Below, piece after piece: positions 18,638 through 27,752 of a DNA stretch of 64,000 nt. Under the pieces are notes generated by a model. It saw nothing but the letters and a program-made list of their open reading frames with translations. It did no database searches and had not been told where the DNA came from. This stretch comes from Actinomadura rifamycini DSM 43936 (lineage in GTDB: Bacteria; Actinomycetota; Actinomycetes; Streptosporangiales; Streptosporangiaceae). Made by a program: the position numbers and the translations under genes. Location: NCBI RefSeq assembly GCF_000425065.1, contig NZ_AULB01000012.1:62001-126000 (forward strand). Direction: 5' to 3'. Position 1 is the stretch's first letter, and each line of letters begins with the position of its first letter.

Positions 18638-20698
18638 GTGAGCCGATACCGGTACGGCGCGTACGAGGACGGGCCCGACCCGCTGGCCCCGCCCTACGAC
18701 GTCCGCGGCGCCCTCGACGCCGTGGGCGACGCGGTCCTGGACGGGACGCGGGCGGGCGACGCACTGCGCGACCTGCTGCGCCGCGGGCTGCCGGGCCGCG
18801 ACGGGCGCGGGCTGGACGACCTGCTCCGCGAGGTCCGGGAGCGGCGGCGCGCGCTGCGCGACCGGGGCCGGCTGGACGGCACCCTGGAGCAGGCGCGGGC
18901 GCTGCTCGACACCGCCGTCGGGCAGGAGCGCGCCGAGCTGTTCCCCGACCCGAGCGACGACGCGCGGCTGCGCGAGGCCGAGCTGGACACGCTGCCGGAC
19001 GACACGTCGCAGGCCGTGCGGCGGCTGGCGAACTACGAGTGGGCGTCGGACGCGGCGCGGGCGACGTTCGAGAAGCTGAAGGACCTGCTGCGCAGCGAGG
19101 TGCTCGACGCGCAGTTCCAGGGGATGAAGCAGGCCCTGCAGAGCCAGGACCCCGCGCAGATGCAGCGCGTCAAGGACATGATGGCCGCGCTGAACGGGAT
19201 GCTCGAGAAGGACGCCCGGGGCGAGCACACCCAGGAGGACTTCGACCGCTTCATGGACGAGTACGGGGAGTTCTTCCCCGACCGTCCGGAGAACCTCGAG
19301 GAGCTGGTGGACGCGCTGGCCCGGCGCGCCGCCGCGATGGACCGGCTGATGGCGTCGCTCAGCCCCGAGCAGCGGGCGGAGCTGGCCGGGCTGATGGACG
19401 AGGTCATGAAGGACGCGGGCCTCGCGATGGAGATGACGCGGCTGGGCGACGCGCTGCGCACCCGCCGCCCCGACCTCGGCTGGGGCGGCGCCGAGCCGAT
19501 GACCGGCGACGACCCGCTGGGCATGGGCGACGCGACGTCCGCGCTGGCGGAACTCGCCGACCTCGCCGAGCTGGAGGCCGCGCTGGGGCAGGAGTACCCG
19601 GGCGCGCGGCTGGACGACATCGACGAGGACGCCGTGCGGCGCGCGCTGGGCCGCCGCGCCGTCGACGACCTGCAGGCGCTCCGGCGGATCGAGGCGGAGC
19701 TGGAGCGGCAGGGCTACCTGCGCCGCAACCGCGGCAAGCTCGAACTGACGCCGAAGGCGGTGCGGCGGCTCGGCGAGACGGCGCTGCGGCGGGTGTTCGC
19801 GCAGCTCGCGTCGGGCCGGTCCGGCGACCACGACCAGCGCGACGCCGGGCAGGCGGGCGAGCTGACCGGGTCGAGCCGCCCGTGGCGGTTCGGGGACGAG
19901 CAGCCCCTCGACGTCGTCCGGACGGTGAGCAACGCGGTGCGGCGCGGCGCGATGGCCGGGCCGGTCGCGCGGGTCGCCGAGCCCGCGCCCGCCGAGCCGT
20001 CCGCGAACGGTTCGCGCGCGGACGTCCTGCCCGGCGGCGGTGCGGGCGGCGGCGGGGTGCCGGGGCCGCGGCCCGTCCGGCTGGGCGTGGACGACTTCGA
20101 GGTCCACGAGACGGAACGGCGCACGGGCGCGGCCGTCTGCCTGCTGGTCGACCTGTCGTACTCGATGGTGCTGCGCGGGACGTGGGCGGCGGCGAAGCAG
20201 ACGACGCTCGCCCTGCACACGCTCGTGACGAGCAAGTTCCCGCAGGACGCCATCCAGATCATCGGCTTCTCGAACTACGCGCGGACCCTGCACCCGACGG
20301 AGATGGCGGGGCTCGACTGGGACATGGTGCAGGGCACGAACCTGCACCACGCGCTGATGATCGCGGGCCGCCACCTGGACCGGCACCCCGACTTCGAGCC
20401 GATCGTGCTCGTGGTGACCGACGGGGAGCCGACCGCGCACCTGCGTCCGGACGGGCGCTCGCTGTTCGACTACCCGCCGTCCACCGAGACGCTGGTGCTG
20501 ACGCTCGCGGAGGTCGACAAGATGACGCGGCGCGGTGCGGGGATGAACTTCTTCATGCTGGCCGACGACCGGCGGCTGGTGTCGTTCGTGGAGGAGGTCG
20601 CGCGCCGCAACGGCGGCCGCGTCTTCGCGCCGGACGCGCAGCGGCTCGGCGAGTACGTGGTGAGCGACTACCTGCGGGTGCGGCGAGGCCGCAGGTAG
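18638..20698 (+). CDS. VWA-domain (MIDAS) protein, partner of the AAA ATPase
   Basis: A 686-residue soluble protein. The first 420 residues are highly charged and helical with no domain I recognise (runs such as ERRRALRDRGRLDG and LEKDARGEHTQEDFDRF). A Gly/Pro/Ala linker (about 445-475) leads to a C-terminal von Willebrand A domain of the CoxE type with an intact MIDAS: D-L-S-Y-S (DxSxS) in LLVDLSYSMV, a Thr in the QGTNLHHAL loop and Asp in VVTDGEPT. No signal peptide. GTG 18638 lies behind GGGGGC. AAA plus VWA pairs of this kind usually remodel or load cofactors into a target complex; the target here is unknown. Confidence 0.86.
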   Translation: MSRYRYGAYEDGPDPLAPPYDVRGALDAVGDAVLDGTRAGDALRDLLRRGLPGRDGRGLDDLLREVRERRRALRDRGRLDGTLEQARALLDTAVGQERAELFPDPSDDARLREAELDTLPDDTSQAVRRLANYEWASDAARATFEKLKDLLRSEVLDAQFQGMKQALQSQDPAQMQRVKDMMAALNGMLEKDARGEHTQEDFDRFMDEYGEFFPDRPENLEELVDALARRAAAMDRLMASLSPEQRAELAGLMDEVMKDAGLAMEMTRLGDALRTRRPDLGWGGAEPMTGDDPLGMGDATSALAELADLAELEAALGQEYPGARLDDIDEDAVRRALGRRAVDDLQALRRIEAELERQGYLRRNRGKLELTPKAVRRLGETALRRVFAQLASGRSGDHDQRDAGQAGELTGSSRPWRFGDEQPLDVVRTVSNAVRRGAMAGPVARVAEPAPAEPSANGSRADVLPGGGAGGGGVPGPRPVRLGVDDFEVHETERRTGAAVCLLVDLSYSMVLRGTWAAAKQTTLALHTLVTSKFPQDAIQIIGFSNYARTLHPTEMAGLDWDMVQGTNLHHALMIAGRHLDRHPDFEPIVLVVTDGEPTAHLRPDGRSLFDYPPSTETLVLTLAEVDKMTRRGAGMNFFMLADDRRLVSFVEEVARRNGGRVFAPDAQRLGEYVVSDYLRVRRGRR

Positions 20699-20724
20699 CG
20701 CCCGCGGGGGCTAGGGTCGGCGTC

Positions 20725-21279
20725 ATGTCGACTTCCGACCACCTGCTGCTGATCCTGCACATCGGCTTCGCGATCTTCACGCTGGGGCCGCTGACCGCCG
20801 CGACGATGTCCACGCCGCGCTACATCCGCAAGGGCAACACGTCGGTCGTGCGGTACCTGAACCGGACCACGCAGATCTACGGCGTGGCGTGCCTGGGCAT
20901 CTTCCTGTTCGGGATGCTCCTGGGATCCGGGCAGTTCGACCAGATGTGGCTGTCGGCGTCCATGACGCTGTTCATCGTCGCGCTGGTGCTGCTGCTGATC
21001 GTGGACCGCGACCAGCGGCGGGCGGTGCACCTGCTGGAGACGGCGGGCGCCGCGGCCGTCCCGGCCGGCCCGTCCGCGCCCGCCGCGGGTGAGACCGCCG
21101 GCGGCGCGGAGCGGCCGGAGGACGCGAAGGCCGACGACGCGAAGGCCGCGGACGCGAAGGCCGCCGCCGCGTCGGGGGCGGACGTCGCGCAGGTGGAGCG
21201 CGGCCGGATCGCGGCGCTGTCGGGGGTCATCGCGCTGATCTGGCTGGTGATCCTGGTGCTGATGGTGTGGAACGGCTGA
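20725..21279 (+). CDS. Small multi-pass membrane protein of the AAA-VWA operon
   Basis: A 184-residue protein with about four membrane segments: residues 5-25 (HLLLILHIGFAIFTLG), 50-70 (IYGVACLGIFLFGMLL), 76-93 (SMTLFIVALVLLLIV) and the C-terminal 163-182 (VIALIWLVILVLMVW). Between the third and fourth is an Ala/Lys/Asp loop with three copies of DAKA(A/D), probably cytoplasmic. The layout is reminiscent of DUF2269-type membrane proteins, but I do not claim that family. It starts 26 bases after the VWA stop, so it likely belongs to the same operon and could anchor the ATPase pair to the membrane. Confidence 0.75.
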   Translation: MSTSDHLLLILHIGFAIFTLGPLTAATMSTPRYIRKGNTSVVRYLNRTTQIYGVACLGIFLFGMLLGSGQFDQMWLSASMTLFIVALVLLLIVDRDQRRAVHLLETAGAAAVPAGPSAPAAGETAGGAERPEDAKADDAKAADAKAAAASGADVAQVERGRIAALSGVIALIWLVILVLMVWNG

Positions 21280-21304
21280 CCGGAGCGCGGCCCCGGCGGC
21301 GCGG

Positions 21305-22474
21305 TCAGTCGTCGGTGGCGCGCTGGGTCGGGAGGGCGCTGGGGAGATCGGCCGGGGAGTCGTGCTCGCCGCCCTCGTCGTCCTCCCGGCCGGTGCCGCC
21401 GCCGGGCGCCGCGGGGGCGAGGCGCTTCCCGAGCCACTCGGTGATCATCGGGTAGGTGTCGGGGTGGTTCAGCAGCGCCGCGGCGTGCGCGGACCCCTCG
21501 ACCGTCTTGATGGTCGCCTCGATCCCGGCGGCGCGCAGCGCGGTCGCCAGGCCGCGGCTCTCGGTGACCGGCACGAACTCGGCCGTCCCGTGCATGAGCA
21601 GCATCGGGACGTCCTCGCCGCCGACGTGGCTCGCGGACTTGCTGTCCTCGAGCAGCTTCCAGCAGCGCGACCCGGCGGCGGCGTCGGCCGGGTCGCAGCC
21701 GAGCAGGTCGGTGACGGCGCGGCGCAGCTTGCGCTGCTGGTAGTTCGCGGTGGCCGCGCCGCCGTCGGTGTAGGCGAGCTCCGGGTCGTTCGGCGGCGAC
21801 AGCGCGATCACGCCGCGGACCCGCTCGCCGCCGTCGCCGTACGTGCCGAGCTGGGTGGCGAGGTGCCCGCCGGAGGACGAGCCGATCACCACGACGCGCT
21901 CGGGGTCGGCGTTCCAGCGGGCGGCGTTGGTCTTGAGGAAGTTCAGCGCCGCGAGCGCGTCGGTCCGCTGCGCGGGCCACTGCGCGGCGGGCGCGAGCCG
22001 GTAGTTCGCCGACAGGACGACGTAGCCGTCGGCGACGAGGCGGCGCGCGAAGTACTCCCAGGCGCTCTTGTCGCCCTGCAGCCAGTAGCCGCCGTGGACG
22101 ACCAGGACGGCCGGGCGCGGCGCGGCGCCGCGCTCGGCGGTCGTCCAGTAGGCGTCGACCTGCTGGAGGTCGTCGGGCCCGTAGGAGTACGTCTCGGTCC
22201 GCGGCAGCTCGGGCGTCACCATGACGGCGCTGGCGGTGACCGTGCCGTCGGCCGGGTCGGACGGGGTGCCCCGCGGCGTCGTCGGCGCGTCCGCCGGGGC
22301 GCTCGGCGGCGCGCCCGACGGGCCGTCCGTGCCGGTGCCCGGTGCGGAGGTGCCCGGTGCGGGGGTGCCCGGAGCCGTCGGTGCGGGCGACGCGGCCTGC
22401 GCCGCCACGGGGACGGCCACGGCCGACGCGCACGTCGCGGCGAGAGCCGCACTGAACACCACTGCCTTGCGCAC
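21305..22474 (-). CDS. Exported alpha/beta hydrolase (BD-FAE/carboxylesterase type)
   Basis: A 389-residue secreted hydrolase. Residues 1-28 are a signal peptide ending AAQAAS; residues 29-80 are a Pro/Thr/Gly/Ala linker; the catalytic domain follows. Oxyanion motif HGGYW (about 127-131), nucleophile elbow GSSSG with S200, catalytic His H330 in EGSAH. The acid position after HGT is Glu (E299, HGTAEFVP) where most relatives have Asp. The GTG start at 22474 is supported by GAAGGGG seven bases upstream; a longer in-frame ATG version would put 19 charged residues before the signal peptide. Esterase or depolymerase activity on an external ester is likely; substrate unknown. Confidence 0.85.
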   Translation of the reverse strand: MRKAVVFSAALAATCASAVAVPVAAQAASPAPTAPGTPAPGTSAPGTGTDGPSGAPPSAPADAPTTPRGTPSDPADGTVTASAVMVTPELPRTETYSYGPDDLQQVDAYWTTAERGAAPRPAVLVVHGGYWLQGDKSAWEYFARRLVADGYVVLSANYRLAPAAQWPAQRTDALAALNFLKTNAARWNADPERVVVIGSSSGGHLATQLGTYGDGGERVRGVIALSPPNDPELAYTDGGAATANYQQRKLRRAVTDLLGCDPADAAAGSRCWKLLEDSKSASHVGGEDVPMLLMHGTAEFVPVTESRGLATALRAAGIEATIKTVEGSAHAAALLNHPDTYPMITEWLGKRLAPAAPGGGTGREDDEGGEHDSPADLPSALPTQRATDD

Positions 22475-22547
22475 CCGGGACCCCTTCGCACACGGAAACC
22501 TGGCGCGCTCATCATAAGAGGTTTTGATCAAGAACGCGCGGGAAGGG

Positions 22548-23705
22548 TCATTCGGTTCGGCCGAGCGCGTCCTCGAGGTCGTGGAGGAGGTCGGCGGCGT
22601 CCTCGATGCCGACCGACAGCCGCACCAGGTCGGCGGGCACTTCCAGCGGCGACCCGGCCGCGGACGCGTGCGTCATCCGGCCGGGGTGCTCGATGAGCGA
22701 CTCGACGCCGCCGAGGGACTCGCCGAGCGTGAACAGCTTCGTCCGCTCGCAGACGCGGACGGCGGCCTCCTCCGACTCCATCCGGAAGGAGACCATGCCG
22801 CCGAACCCCTTCATCTGCTTGGCGGCGGTCTCGTGGCCCGGGTGGTCGGGCAGCCCCGGGTAGAGCACCTGCCGGACGGACGGGTGCCGCGTGAGCAGGT
22901 CGACGACCCGTTCGGCGTTCGCGCAGTGCCGGTCCATGCGGACGCCGAGGGTCTTGATGCCGCGCAGCGTCAGCCAGGCGTCGAAGGGGCCGGCGACGGC
23001 GCCCATCGAGTTCTGGTTGAACGCGAGCCGCTCGCCCAGCCCCGGGTCGGAGACGATCAGCGCGCCGCCGACGACGTCGGAGTGGCCGCCGATGTACTTG
23101 GTGGTGGAGTGCACGACGATGTCGGCGCCGAGCTCCAGCGGACGCTGCAGGTAGGGCGAGGCGAAGGTGTTGTCGACGACGAGGAGCGCGCCGGCGTCGC
23201 GGGCGACCGACGCGAGCACCGCGATGTCGGCCACCCCGAGCAGCGGGTTCGTCGGCGTCTCCACCCAGATGATCTTCGTTTCGGGGCGGACGGCGGCCCG
23301 CACGGCGGCGACGTCGCCGAGCGGCACCGGGTCGAACGCGACGCCCCACGGTTCGGCGACCTTCGCGAACAGCCGGTAGGTGCCGCCGTAGGCGTCGTTC
23401 GGGATGATCACGTGGTCGCCCGGGCGGCAGACGGTGCGCAGCAGCGCGTCCTCGGCGGCGAGGCCGGACGCGAACGCCAGGCCGCGGGCGCCGCCCTCGA
23501 TCTCGGCGAGGCATACTTCCAGCGACGTACGCGTGGGATTGGCCGATCGGGAGTACTCGTAGCCTCCGCGCAACCCCCCGATGCCGTCCTGCTTATAGGT
23601 CGAGACCTGGTAGATCGGCGGGACCACCGCCCCGGTGACGGGGTCCGGCTCCTGGCCGGCGTGGATGGCCACCGTCTCGAAACCCAGGTGAACGTCGTTG
23701 TCCAT
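22548..23705 (-). CDS. metB: Cystathionine gamma-synthase
   Basis: PLP-dependent Cys/Met-metabolism enzyme joining an acylated homoserine to cysteine to give cystathionine, for methionine synthesis. The 385-residue protein has the YSRSANPTRTSLE tetramer-contact segment, VDNTFASPYLQRPL and the PLP lysine K203 in HSTTKYIGGHSD. The overall pattern matches actinobacterial MetB more than MetC/MetZ, but cystathionine gamma-lyase is a close relative and cannot be fully excluded. ATG 23705 gives MDNDVHLGFET. Upstream, an MmpL gene is divergent across 158 bases, with cbs beyond it, so both directions of trans-sulfuration are encoded within 5 kb. Confidence 0.88.
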   Translation of the reverse strand: MDNDVHLGFETVAIHAGQEPDPVTGAVVPPIYQVSTYKQDGIGGLRGGYEYSRSANPTRTSLEVCLAEIEGGARGLAFASGLAAEDALLRTVCRPGDHVIIPNDAYGGTYRLFAKVAEPWGVAFDPVPLGDVAAVRAAVRPETKIIWVETPTNPLLGVADIAVLASVARDAGALLVVDNTFASPYLQRPLELGADIVVHSTTKYIGGHSDVVGGALIVSDPGLGERLAFNQNSMGAVAGPFDAWLTLRGIKTLGVRMDRHCANAERVVDLLTRHPSVRQVLYPGLPDHPGHETAAKQMKGFGGMVSFRMESEEAAVRVCERTKLFTLGESLGGVESLIEHPGRMTHASAAGSPLEVPADLVRLSVGIEDAADLLHDLEDALGRTE

Positions 23706-23863
23706 GGGAACGAGGCTATCCGCCGCCTTGCCCTCCTGAAGGAGGAGAGGGTCCCCCCGAGGTATCAGCACCAAGTTCGGCGCACGGGGTGACCTCAACG
23801 GGGCGCCGGATCTCTACCGTTTGATAGGCATCCGCACCCCTCCTCTGAACCGAAGGAAGACGC

Positions 23864-26023
23864 ATGTTCGCTGGGCTCGCACGCTTCGTCGTGAGACACC
23901 CGTGGTGGACGATCGTGGCCTGGCTGGCGGCGGCAGTCGTCATCATCGCCTTCTCCCCCAAACTGACAACCGAATCGGACCAGGGCGAGTTCCTGCCCTC
24001 CGGATACGAGTCCGTCCAGGCCGCCGAGCTCGCGTCCGACGCCTTCCCTCAGCAGGCGGAGGCCAGCTCGCTGATCGTGGTGCAGCGGACCGACGGCGGG
24101 AAGATCACGCCGCAGGACAGCGCCAAGATCGGTGAGGCCGCCAAAGCGCTGACGGCCGAGAAGTACCCGACGGTCCTCGGGTTCATGACCGGCCCGCAGA
24201 CGGTCGCGCCGAACAAGAGCATCCAGTTGATCACCGTGCCGATGGAGCTGGCGACCGGGGCCGAGGCCCAGGACCAGAGCCAGGCCATCAAGGACCTCCG
24301 GGAGAAGCTGCCCGAGGTCCTGGGCAGCGGGCTGGAGGCCAAGGTCGGCGGCGACGTCGCGATGTTCGTCGACAACGAGGACTCCTTCACCCAGTCCTTC
24401 CTGCTGATCACGGTCGCCACCTTCGCCCTGATCATCGGACTGATCCTGCTGATCTTCCGGGCCCCGATCGCCGCGATCCTGCCGATCATCGTGATCATCG
24501 TCACCGAGCAGTTGTCGATGGGGCTGATCGGCGCCGCCTCGAAGGTGCTCGACTTCTCCGGTGACGACAGCCTGCAGATCATCCTGACGATCGTCCTGTT
24601 CGGCGTCGGCGCCGACTACTACCTGTTCGTCCTGTTCCGCTACCGCGAGCTGCTGCGGACCGGCGTGGAGCGCAAGGAGGCGCTGATCCAGGCGGTCACG
24701 CGGGTCGGCGAGGTCATCACCTCCGCGGCCGCCGCGATCGCCGCCACGTTCGTCGTGCTGATGCTGGCCTCGTTCGGGATCTTCGCCGCGTGGGGCCCGT
24801 CGCTCGCCATCGGCGTCCTCGTCATGGGCATCACGTCGCTGACGGTGTTCCCGGCGCTGCTGTCGATCCTCGGCACCGCGGTGTTCTGGCCGTCCAAGGC
24901 GTGGAAGAAGCAGCCGAAGGGCGCCGTGTCGGCCAGGCTCGGCGCGCTGGTCGGCAAGCGCCCGGCGATCGTCGCGCTGGCCGCGGCCGCCGTGATGATC
25001 GCGCTGGCGACCGGTGTGTTCGGCTTCAAGTCCAACTACGACTTCCAGTCCAGCTTCCCGCAGGACACCGAGTCCGCCCAGGCCATCAAGGACATGCAGA
25101 AGGGCTTCCCGGCCGGCCAGACCAGGCCGGTGGAGGTCATGGTGGAGTCCACCGACGGGCAGCCGCTCACCAAGGCCGAGCTGGACGCCTTCGGGCAGCA
25201 GGCCAAGTCGCTGCCCGGCGTCGGCGGCGTCGCGCCCGCCGAGCTCGGCCAGGACCCCAAGGTCGGCCGCGTCAACCTGCTGCTGAACGGCAACCCGGTC
25301 AGCAACGAGTCGATCAACCTGGTGAAGGACGACCTGAACCCGGCGGTGCACGACATGGCGCCCGAGGGCACCAAGGTGTACGTCGGCGGTGAGGCCGCGA
25401 TCTACGCCGACATCAACAAGGTCGTCAACCGCGACCTGTCGGTGATCCTCCCGGTCGCCGGGGTGCTGATCGCGCTGATCCTGCTCCTGCTGCTGCGCTC
25501 GGTGGTGGCGCCGCTGTACCTGGTCCCGGCGGTGCTCCTGGGCTTCGCCGCCACGCTGGGCTCCGCGGTGTTCGTCTTCCAGGGCCTCCTGGGCGAACCG
25601 GGGGAGATCTTCCACCTGCCGATCATGCTGTACCTGTTCGTGCTGGCCATCGGGACCGACTACAACATCCTGATGACCGCGCGGCTCCGCGAGGAGGCCA
25701 AGGAGGGCCACGAGCCGCGCAAGGCCGCGGCGCTGGCCGTCCAGCACGGCGGCCCGACGGTCGCCGCGGCGGGCCTGATCCTCGCCGGGACGTTCTCGGT
25801 GATGCTGCTGGCGAGCGTCTCGATGCTCCAGCAGATGGGCTTCTCGATCGCGCTGGGCATCGCGCTCTCCGCCTTCGTGATGTCGATCTTCCTGGTGCCG
25901 GGGATCACCGCCCTGCTGGGCCAGCGCGCCTGGTGGCCGGGACGCGCGAAGCCGAAGGACCCGCCGTCCGGCCCGGTGGGCCCGGTCGAGGACCGGTACG
26001 CCCCCTCTGGAACCCGCTCCTAG
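23864..26023 (+). CDS. MmpL/RND-family membrane transporter
   Basis: A 719-residue polytopic protein with the 1+5+1+5 transmembrane layout of MmpL transporters and two large extracytoplasmic loops. Segment 1 is in ARFVVRHPWWTIVAWLAAAV; the paired proton-relay motifs are GADYYLFVLFRYRE (about 251-264) and GTDYNILMTARLREE (about 598-612). Family members export lipids, glycolipids or drugs using the proton gradient. The gene follows GAAGGAAG and ends at two strong hairpins. No regulator or lipid-biosynthesis gene adjoins it, so the substrate is unknown. Confidence 0.92.
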   Translation: MFAGLARFVVRHPWWTIVAWLAAAVVIIAFSPKLTTESDQGEFLPSGYESVQAAELASDAFPQQAEASSLIVVQRTDGGKITPQDSAKIGEAAKALTAEKYPTVLGFMTGPQTVAPNKSIQLITVPMELATGAEAQDQSQAIKDLREKLPEVLGSGLEAKVGGDVAMFVDNEDSFTQSFLLITVATFALIIGLILLIFRAPIAAILPIIVIIVTEQLSMGLIGAASKVLDFSGDDSLQIILTIVLFGVGADYYLFVLFRYRELLRTGVERKEALIQAVTRVGEVITSAAAAIAATFVVLMLASFGIFAAWGPSLAIGVLVMGITSLTVFPALLSILGTAVFWPSKAWKKQPKGAVSARLGALVGKRPAIVALAAAAVMIALATGVFGFKSNYDFQSSFPQDTESAQAIKDMQKGFPAGQTRPVEVMVESTDGQPLTKAELDAFGQQAKSLPGVGGVAPAELGQDPKVGRVNLLLNGNPVSNESINLVKDDLNPAVHDMAPEGTKVYVGGEAAIYADINKVVNRDLSVILPVAGVLIALILLLLLRSVVAPLYLVPAVLLGFAATLGSAVFVFQGLLGEPGEIFHLPIMLYLFVLAIGTDYNILMTARLREEAKEGHEPRKAAALAVQHGGPTVAAAGLILAGTFSVMLLASVSMLQQMGFSIALGIALSAFVMSIFLVPGITALLGQRAWWPGRAKPKDPPSGPVGPVEDRYAPSGTRS

Positions 26024-26038
26024 CGGGATCCCGCAGAC

Positions 26039-26092
26039 GCCGGGTTGCGGGGCGGTCGGAAACGCCGCCCACGGACCGCCCCGCAACCCGGC
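26039..26092. terminator. First stem-loop between the MmpL gene and cbs
   Basis: A perfect 19-base-pair stem: GCCGGGTTGCGGGGCGGTC at 26039-26057 with its exact complement at 26074-26092, loop of 16 bases. It begins 15 bases after the MmpL stop. Confidence 0.85.
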
Positions 26093-26100
26093 ACCCTCGC

Positions 26101-26139
26101 GCAGAGGCCCCCGGCTCGTCGAGAGCCGGGGGCCTCTGC
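26101..26139. terminator. Second stem-loop between the MmpL gene and cbs
   Basis: A perfect 17-base-pair stem, GCAGAGGCCCCCGGCTC with its complement, loop GTCGA. It is nearer to the cbs stop and probably ends that convergent transcript. Confidence 0.85.
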
Positions 26140-26160
26140 GTCTCCGGAGTGCGGGGCGGG

Positions 26161-27567
26161 TCAGGCGCCGGGGGCGAGGAAGGCCAGGATGTCCTGGCGG
26201 GTGACGATGCCCGAGGGCTTGCCGTCGACCAGGACCCCCACCGCGTCCCGCTTCTCGAGCACCGAGACCATCCGCGCCACCGGCTCGCCCGAGCCGACGA
26301 CGGGCAGCGGCGGGCTCATGTGCTTCTCGAGCGGGTCGTCGGCGCCCGCGTGGTCGGCGTACAGGGCGTGCAGGAGGACCCGCTCCTCGACCGCGCCGAT
26401 CACCTCGCCGGCCATCACGTCCGGGTGGCCCGCGCCGGGCGACACCACCGGCATCTGCGACACGCCGAACTCCCGGAGGACCTTCACCGCCTCCCCGACG
26501 GTCTCGGTCGGGTGCATGTGCACGAAGTTCGGGATGCCCTCCGACTCCGCGTCCGCCTTCTGCGCCAGGACGTCGCCCACCGTCGGCTCCGTGGTGCGGT
26601 CCTCGCTGAAGCCGTGCTGGTGCATCCACTCGTCGCTGAAGATCTTCGAGAGGTAGCCGCGGCCGCCGTCCGGGAGCAGGACGACGATCACCGCGTCGTC
26701 GTCGGCCTCGGCGGCGACGCGCAGCGCGGCGACGACCGCCATGCCGCAGGAGCCGCCGACGAGCAGGGCCTCCTCGCGGGCGAGCCGCCGGGTCATGACG
26801 AAGGAGTCCTTGTCGGACACGGCGATGACCCGGTCGCAGATCTCGCGGTCGTAGGTCTCGGGCCAGATGTCCTCGCCGACGCCCTCGGTCAGGTAGGGGC
26901 GGCCGCTGCCGCCGGAGTACACCGAGCCCTCCGGGTCGGCGCCGATGACCTGCACGCGCCCGCCGGAGACCTCCTTGAGGTACTTCCCGGCGCCGCTGAT
27001 CGTGCCGCCGGTGCCGATGCCCGCGACGAAGTGCGTGATGCGGCCCTCGGTCTGCTCCCACAGCTCGGGCCCGGTCGTCGCGTAGTGGGACGCCGGGTTC
27101 TGCGGGTTCACGTACTGGTTCGGCTTCCAGGCGCCGGGGATCTCGGCGGCGAGGCGGTCCGACACCGAGTAGTACGAGTCGGGGTGGTCGGGGTTCACGG
27201 CCGTGGGGCACACCACGACCTCGGCGCCGTAGGCGCGCAGCACGTCGACCTTGTCCTTGGCGACCTTGTCGGGGCAGACGAAGACGCAGCGGTAGCCGCG
27301 CTCCTGCGCCACGATGGCGAGCCCGACGCCGGTGTTGCCGGACGTCGGCTCGACGATCGTCCCGCCGGGCTTCAGCTCCCCGGACGCCTCCGCAGCGTCG
27401 ATCATGCGGACCGCGATGCGGTCCTTCACCGAGCCTCCGGGGTTGAAGTACTCCACCTTGGCGAGGACCTGCGGCCCCCCGGCCTCGGTGAAGCCCTCGG
27501 TCACCTTGCGCAGCCGAACGAGCGGGGTGTTGCCCATCAGCTCGACCAGCGAATCGTGTACGTGCAC
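26161..27567 (-). CDS. cbs: Cystathionine beta-synthase
   Basis: PLP enzyme condensing serine with homocysteine to cystathionine, the first step of reverse trans-sulfuration to cysteine. The 468-residue protein has the PLP lysine K48 in NPGGSVKDR, the TSGNTG loop, the GTGGTISG phosphate cup and GGSCGMA, followed by a linker and a pair of CBS domains (about 335-465) that bind adenosyl ligands in the eukaryotic enzymes. The CBS pair separates it from CysK/CysM. GTG start at 27567. It converges on the MmpL gene and diverges from the SGNH hydrolase; an inverted repeat GATCTC-N17-GAGATC lies in the divergent interval at 27661-27689. Confidence 0.93.
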   Translation of the reverse strand: MHVHDSLVELMGNTPLVRLRKVTEGFTEAGGPQVLAKVEYFNPGGSVKDRIAVRMIDAAEASGELKPGGTIVEPTSGNTGVGLAIVAQERGYRCVFVCPDKVAKDKVDVLRAYGAEVVVCPTAVNPDHPDSYYSVSDRLAAEIPGAWKPNQYVNPQNPASHYATTGPELWEQTEGRITHFVAGIGTGGTISGAGKYLKEVSGGRVQVIGADPEGSVYSGGSGRPYLTEGVGEDIWPETYDREICDRVIAVSDKDSFVMTRRLAREEALLVGGSCGMAVVAALRVAAEADDDAVIVVLLPDGGRGYLSKIFSDEWMHQHGFSEDRTTEPTVGDVLAQKADAESEGIPNFVHMHPTETVGEAVKVLREFGVSQMPVVSPGAGHPDVMAGEVIGAVEERVLLHALYADHAGADDPLEKHMSPPLPVVGSGEPVARMVSVLEKRDAVGVLVDGKPSGIVTRQDILAFLAPGA

Positions 27568-27752
27568 CGCGACATCCTTGTCGTTCCGCGTTCGGTCCGG
27601 GTGTTCAGCCTGCCGGATCGGACCGCGGTTCGCGCGGACGACCTGGTACGGCCCCGGTTAGATCTCCGTTTCCGACGTTAGCCGAGATCGGTCGGGGCGG
27701 GCATCAACACGGTGGGCGGCGGGTATGCAGCGGGCACGGAGGGTAGTGGGTC

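Noticed and set aside
17177..20698. The AAA/VWA pair as magnesium or cobalt chelatase subunits.
   Set aside because: No H subunit, cob or bch/hem gene is nearby. ChlI/ChlD likeness is general to MoxR-VWA systems.
23706..23863. A SAM-type riboswitch upstream of metB.
   Set aside because: I could not build a four-helix or pseudoknot fold with the conserved core from the 158-base interval.
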